Assembly: GCA_036843405.1 (NCBI GenBank)
Contig: DAITSJ010000006.1
Coordinates: forward strand, 89,158 to 153,157
Origin: DGNJ01 sp002388905
Lineage (GTDB): Bacteria; Pseudomonadota; Gammaproteobacteria; Pseudomonadales; Porticoccaceae
DNA: 64,000 nucleotides
Direction: 5' to 3'
Positions 60,328 through 64,000 of the stretch are shown here, piece after piece. Numbering within the stretch: position 1 is the stretch's first letter; each line of letters begins with the position of its first letter. The notes under the pieces were generated by a model. The model ran no database searches and was not told the DNA's origin. It saw only the letters and a list, made by a program, of their open reading frames with translations. The translations under genes were made by a program, and so were the position numbers.

Positions 60328-61190
60328 TTTTCCCACCGCTCCCGAAGACCGGCTATCAGTTGTTTGCATTCGTCGGCAAAAAGTGCCTCGGCGGCGCTTT
60401 CCGCCTGCAGGCGGACCAGTTGCCGCTCATCTTCGATCCGGTCGCGCAACGGTCGACACAGGGTTTCCCTTATATCGAGCAATCGGCGAACCACCAGCAG
60501 GTCCCGATCCCAGTTGAGATTACCGAACAGCGCCAGGACGTCCCTGCTGCGCGCCTGAATGTCGGGGTACCGGATATCGAGGTATTGCAACTGATGGCCG
60601 TGGTAACCCACATACCTTCGCCAGGCATCGAAGTCGGTTTCAAGCCGGGATGAAAAGGCGGTATAGAAACGGAGCGAGGCTTCCCGGTAGGTCTGGGTAA
60701 TGCCGGCGAAAAGATCGGCTGTGGAGAACTGGGACGGTGAGCGGTGCCGGTCCCGGTGAATATGCTGCCGTATCCGGTCAATGGCGGCTTCGGACGCAAC
60801 CAGAAAGGCGCGATGGGTCGGATTCCCCAGGCCAGAGGGTCCAGTCTCGCCAAGAAGATCACAGACTTCTTGAAAATCAAGCAGCTCCAAACTATTTCTT
60901 ACAAGAAACTTTAATGTGCGGTGTATGACAGACGTGCTTGCCAGGGTAACAAAATCACTTGCTGTTCTCCCCAGAAGCGCGTCATTGGCCAGAAATACGT
61001 TTTCCTCGAGTGGTCTTAACAGATAATAAAGACCCCGCATCCGCTCGAGCGAGGCCAGCAGGCTCTCCACCTCTGCAGTGTCACCTTCGCTGATTCTTGT
61101 CAGGCTCTTTTTTATCCACCTGTATTCCCGCAGTGTTATGCGGTCGAATTCCTCCCTGACAAGCGGCATTTCGAAGCGAGGGATGCTCAT
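60270..61190 (-). CDS. CHAD-like helical protein
   Basis: A 306-residue, mostly helical protein. Segments such as YRWIKKSLTRISEGDTAEVESLL and YHGHQLQYLDIRYPDIQARS, then LFGNLNWDRDLLVVRRLLD, resemble the layout of CHAD domains, which bind polyphosphate through basic and His residues. The match is by pattern only. ATG 61190 is used in place of a TTG two codons earlier. It overlaps thpR by 58 bases at the 3' end. Confidence 0.5.
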   Translation of the reverse strand: MSIPRFEMPLVREEFDRITLREYRWIKKSLTRISEGDTAEVESLLASLERMRGLYYLLRPLEENVFLANDALLGRTASDFVTLASTSVIHRTLKFLVRNSLELLDFQEVCDLLGETGPSGLGNPTHRAFLVASEAAIDRIRQHIHRDRHRSPSQFSTADLFAGITQTYREASLRFYTAFSSRLETDFDAWRRYVGYHGHQLQYLDIRYPDIQARSRDVLALFGNLNWDRDLLVVRRLLDIRETLCRPLRDRIEDERQLVRLQAESAAEALFADECKQLIAGLRERWENHWLRPGERGGRGKIFSGV

Positions 61191-61387
61191 TGCCAACCGC
61201 GCTTGACCACCGGTGTCTGTTGGCCACCGGGGGCCCGGGCCGCCCGGAAATTCTTATTGTTCACCCTGGCTGTATATTCTGGGGGCATCGCCGTGTGCTC
61301 CACTTTTGGCCTGTTCTTGGTACCATCGGTGCAAATAGTAAAGGTAAACGGCCCCGGATTGACCTTCGGAATGACCGAGCGGTAGAT

Positions 61388-61993
61388 ATGGGTTCACGAA
61401 AAGTCCTCGGGCTGACAATTCCCGACAACAATCACCGGCAAATCCGGGCACTCAGGCACCATCAAGGCCGACCCGCCATCCATGGCCACAAGATATGGGA
61501 CAGCAGCTTGCTGCTTATGCACTACCTGAACAGGCGGCCGCCCCGCAAGGGCGCCAGGGTCCTGGAAGTGGGTTGTGGCTGGGGGCTCGCCGGCATTTTC
61601 TGCGCCCGCGCCTTTTCCGCCCGGGTCACGGCCATCGATGCCGATCCCGCCGTTTTCCCCTACGTTGAGGCCATTGCCGGTATAAACCGCATCAGCGTCG
61701 AGACCCGCCGACAAAGGCTTGAACGTATTACCACTGATCAGTTATCGGCATTCCACCTGATGGTGGCGTCTGATATCTGTTTCTGGGAATCCTTGGCAAA
61801 CCCCCTGTTCAACCTTATCCGGCGGGCCCGCAAGGCCGGGGTCCCCCGTATTATTGTCACCGATCCCGGCAGGGCTCCGTTTTTTCGTCTCGCCGAGCGC
61901 TGCGAAAAGGCCTTCGATGCACAATACCGGGTCTGGCGGACACCGGGACGTTCCGGACTTGCCGGTTATGTACTGAACTGGGAGGCAGGTTAG
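61388..61993 (+). CDS. Class I SAM-dependent methyltransferase (METTL/NTMT-like)
   Basis: A 201-residue enzyme of the lysine-methyltransferase-like group (SAM motif I VLEVGCGWGLAGIF, motif II AIDADP, and LMVASDICFWESL in place of motif IV). The N-terminus HKIWDSSLLLMHYLNRRP is typical of protein N-epsilon-lysine methyltransferases. The start ATG at 61388 was picked because upstream coding has no family character. It overlaps the TIGR01777 gene by 4 bases at the 3' end. Confidence 0.85.
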   Translation: MGSRKVLGLTIPDNNHRQIRALRHHQGRPAIHGHKIWDSSLLLMHYLNRRPPRKGARVLEVGCGWGLAGIFCARAFSARVTAIDADPAVFPYVEAIAGINRISVETRRQRLERITTDQLSAFHLMVASDICFWESLANPLFNLIRRARKAGVPRIIVTDPGRAPFFRLAERCEKAFDAQYRVWRTPGRSGLAGYVLNWEAG

Positions 61994-62913
61994 GGCCGGT
62001 TGAGAATATCCCGGAGCGCCGGCTCCAGTTCGGGAAAGCGGAATCGGAACCTGGCTTGCAAGGCCTTGCGCGGATACACCTTCTGGCCCGATATCAGCAA
62101 CTCTTCGGCCATTTGACCGTAAATCAGTTTCAATACCCAGCCCGGCGTCCTCATCACCGCCGGTCGGCGCAGGACCTTCGCCAGTGTCCTGGCAAAAGTC
62201 CGGTTGGTGACCACCCCCGGTGCAGTGCCGTTGACCGGCCCCGCCAGGTCCTTGCGACTGAAACAGTGCAGGATCATACCGACCAGGTCATCCCGGTGAA
62301 TCCAGGACATCCATTGGCGACCGGAACCGATGGGCCCGCCCAGACCCCACTTGAACAGTGGCAGCAGCGAACCGAGGGCACCACCATTGGGCCCCAGGAC
62401 AATGCCCGTGCGCAACAGGCAGACACGGGTACCCATGGCCTCGAAGCGCAGCGCCGCCTGCTCCCAGGCCGCACAGAGGTCATGGGAAAGGGAAGGATTG
62501 GCATTGCCGCTCTCGTCCAGAACCTCGCTGCCATGGGGACCGTAGTAACCGATGGCGGATCCGCTCACCAGCACCTCGGGCTTGTGCTCGACACCGGCGA
62601 AGTAATTAAAGAGATCCCGGGTGGTGCCGATGCGGCTGTCGAACAGTTCCCGGCGCTTTTCCGCCGTCCAGCGGCCGTCGGCGATGGGCTCCCCCGCCAG
62701 GTTGACGATAGCGGTCACGGGGACATCGTCGCCATCCAGTTCCTCGAGCCCACCTATGGGCCGGACCGCGGCAGGCAGCTTGGCCCCGGCGCGACCGGGA
62801 TGCCGACTGAGCACGGTTACCCGGGCATCGGTCTCGGCCAGTTCGCGGCACAGGATTTCGCCAATAAACCCGGTGCCGCCGGTAATAAGCACGTGGGATT
62901 GGATTTCTGCCAT
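61990..62913 (-). CDS. TIGR01777 family NAD-dependent epimerase (YfcH-like)
   Basis: A 307-residue extended-SDR protein: ITGGTGFIGEIL, IVNLAGEPIADGRWTAEKRR, SGSAIGYYGPHG (catalytic Tyr) and the late WVLKLIYGQMAEELLISGQ typical of TIGR01777/YfcH. Function in the cell is not settled; it may remodel nucleotide sugars or participate in cell division. 15 bases after the cysB stop, same strand, so it may be co-transcribed with it. Confidence 0.92.
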   Translation of the reverse strand: MAEIQSHVLITGGTGFIGEILCRELAETDARVTVLSRHPGRAGAKLPAAVRPIGGLEELDGDDVPVTAIVNLAGEPIADGRWTAEKRRELFDSRIGTTRDLFNYFAGVEHKPEVLVSGSAIGYYGPHGSEVLDESGNANPSLSHDLCAAWEQAALRFEAMGTRVCLLRTGIVLGPNGGALGSLLPLFKWGLGGPIGSGRQWMSWIHRDDLVGMILHCFSRKDLAGPVNGTAPGVVTNRTFARTLAKVLRRPAVMRTPGWVLKLIYGQMAEELLISGQKVYPRKALQARFRFRFPELEPALRDILNRP

Positions 62914-62928
62914 TGTGCTCCCTATCCG

Positions 62929-63915
62929 CTAGTATTCCGGCAACTTGACGCCGGCGAAGTACTGTTCCAACTCCTCGCGGCCATGAATGGCACAGGCCGC
63001 ATCCACCACGTCGCGGGTCAGATGGGGCGCAAAGCGCTCCATGAAATCGTACATATAACCGCGCAGGTAAGTCCCCCGCCGAAAGCCTATGCTGGTGACG
63101 CTGGCCTTGAACAGGTGGCTGGCATCCAGGGCCACCAGGTCTTTGTCTTCCTCCGGGTCGTAGGCCATGTGCGCCACGATACCGATACCGAGCCCCAGGC
63201 GCACATAGGTCTTGATGACATCAGCATCGGTGGCGGTAAAAACCACCCTGGGCACCAGGCCTTTGTCGTTAAAGGCCTCGTCGAGGCGGGAACGGCCGGT
63301 GAATCCGAACACGTAGGTGACGAGGGGCTCCCGGGCCACGTCCTCCAGGGTCAGCGGACCGTTGCGCCGCACCTGCTCTGCCAGGCGATGGCCTTCGGGG
63401 ACCACCACACAGCGGTTCCAGGCGTAGCAGGGCATCATCACCAGATCCTGGAAGTGCTCGAGCCCTTCCGTGGCGATGGCGAAGTCCACGCTCCCCGCGG
63501 CCGCCAGCTCGGCGATCTGGGTGGGCGATCCCTGGTTCATGTGCAGGGTCACGTCGGGATAGCGGCTGCGGAAGTCGTCGATCACCCCGGGCAGCGCGTA
63601 GCGCGCCTGGGTGTGGGTGGTGGCGATGGACAGGCTGCCCTGCTTCTCGTCGCTGAACTCCTGGGCCACCTGCTTGATGGCGTCCACTTCCCGCAGGATC
63701 TGACCCGCCATGGCGATGATGGTCTCGCCGACCGTGGTGACATGGGTGAGATGCTTGCCGCTGCGGGCGAAGATCTCCACCCCGAGCTCGTCCTCGAGCA
63801 GCCGGATCTGCTTGCTGATGCCCGGCTGGGAGGTGAACAGGCTCTGGGCCGTCGCCGACACGTTCAGATCGTGATGGGCCACTTCCCAGATGTAGCGGAG
63901 CTGCTGCAGCTTCAT
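62929..63915 (-). CDS. cysB: LysR-family regulator CysB
   Basis: A 328-residue LysR regulator with the CysB-specific N-terminus MKLQQLRYIWEVAHHDLNVS and winged helix SQPGISKQIRLLEDELGVE. The inducer domain carries TTHTQARYALPG and NQGSPTQIAELAA, residues known to bind N-acetylserine/sulfate-type ligands in CysB, and the length matches exactly. It controls sulfur assimilation and cysteine synthesis. It runs with the TIGR01777 gene; the start ATG at 63915 leaves 85 bases to the window edge. Confidence 0.95.
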   Translation of the reverse strand: MKLQQLRYIWEVAHHDLNVSATAQSLFTSQPGISKQIRLLEDELGVEIFARSGKHLTHVTTVGETIIAMAGQILREVDAIKQVAQEFSDEKQGSLSIATTHTQARYALPGVIDDFRSRYPDVTLHMNQGSPTQIAELAAAGSVDFAIATEGLEHFQDLVMMPCYAWNRCVVVPEGHRLAEQVRRNGPLTLEDVAREPLVTYVFGFTGRSRLDEAFNDKGLVPRVVFTATDADVIKTYVRLGLGIGIVAHMAYDPEEDKDLVALDASHLFKASVTSIGFRRGTYLRGYMYDFMERFAPHLTRDVVDAACAIHGREELEQYFAGVKLPEY

Positions 63916-64000
63916 GACCCCATCCGGAGTGATCGGGTTATAAGAACGGAAGCGAGTATAACCGACAAGCGGCCCGGAATGGGACGCTCAGCTCGACCGC

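Overview
This 64 kb stretch looks like chromosome of a GC-rich, aerobic, Gram-negative gammaproteobacterium, probably a marine or oligotrophic heterotroph of the Cellvibrionales/Halieaceae type. That is inferred from a CysB-type LysR regulator, QueD, a QseBC/PmrAB-type two-component system, DUF3429 and DUF2892 membrane proteins, a thermostable-hemolysin-family gene, three large TonB-dependent receptors (TBDRs) and a tRNA-Val(UAC)/tRNA-Asp(GUC) pair. I see no rRNA, CRISPR array, transposase gene or phage gene.

Region 1 (1-33 kb) is an accessory catabolic island. It contains three TBDRs, two near-duplicate Rieske oxygenase alpha subunits flanking a beta subunit, a phytoene-desaturase-like FAD enzyme, two cytochrome P450s, four SDR dehydrogenases, an F420/FMN luciferase-like oxidoreductase, two carboxymuconolactone-decarboxylase-family proteins, two paralogous MFS carriers, a VOC protein, an alcohol dehydrogenase and an alpha/beta hydrolase. 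A separate plus-strand operon (12.9-16.9 kb) carries an SDR, a DUF6282 amidohydrolase-like protein, a UGSC-family (seleno)protein homologue with Cys instead of Sec, and a small NifU-like CxxC protein. Two TetR regulators are each transcribed divergently from a TBDR. Three 27-bp operator-like inverted repeats of identical geometry (AGTTRCA-N13-TGYAACT) tie the TBDR2/TetR1 promoter region to the promoter of an SDR/LLM operon. The likely logic is TBDR uptake of a hydrophobic compound across the outer membrane, oxygenation by Rieske and P450 enzymes, then SDR/LLM/hydrolase steps, with TetR derepression by the substrate. The substrate is unknown, and no ferredoxin or ferredoxin reductase gene for the oxygenases is present.

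Region 2 (33-43 kb) starts with ExoD and a small periplasmic protein. A tight operon follows: thermostable-hemolysin-family protein, AMP-forming acyl ligase, heme-oxygenase-like diiron enzyme and SDR. It resembles a small-molecule (possibly signal) biosynthetic unit. It runs straight into a TPR lipid/periplasmic protein, an OmpR-type regulator and kinase, a cupredoxin, an FTR1 iron permease and a predicted outer-membrane barrel. Direct-repeat boxes typical of PmrA/QseB-type regulators lie upstream of the hemolysin operon and of an InaA-like LPS kinase.

Region 3 (43-54 kb) holds a methyltransferase and an InaA-like kinase separated by a 323-bp MITE-like element whose terminal repeat encodes the kinase's last residues. 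It also holds an atypical SDR, a second LLM oxidoreductase, a PQQ-type sugar dehydrogenase, an aminoglycoside-phosphotransferase-fold protein and a run of tiny membrane-protein genes, two of them under 60 codons.

Region 4 (54-64 kb) is housekeeping-like: a DCC protein, the tRNA pair with a strong terminator, queD, a Lon-like protease followed by a universal-stress-like gene, a host-attachment-family protein, DUF503, thpR, a CHAD-like protein, a methyltransferase, a TIGR01777 epimerase and cysB.

Three genes show indel signatures: the ADH, the Rieske beta subunit, and the PQQ dehydrogenase with a compensated frameshift. These are either genuine lesions or assembly errors.
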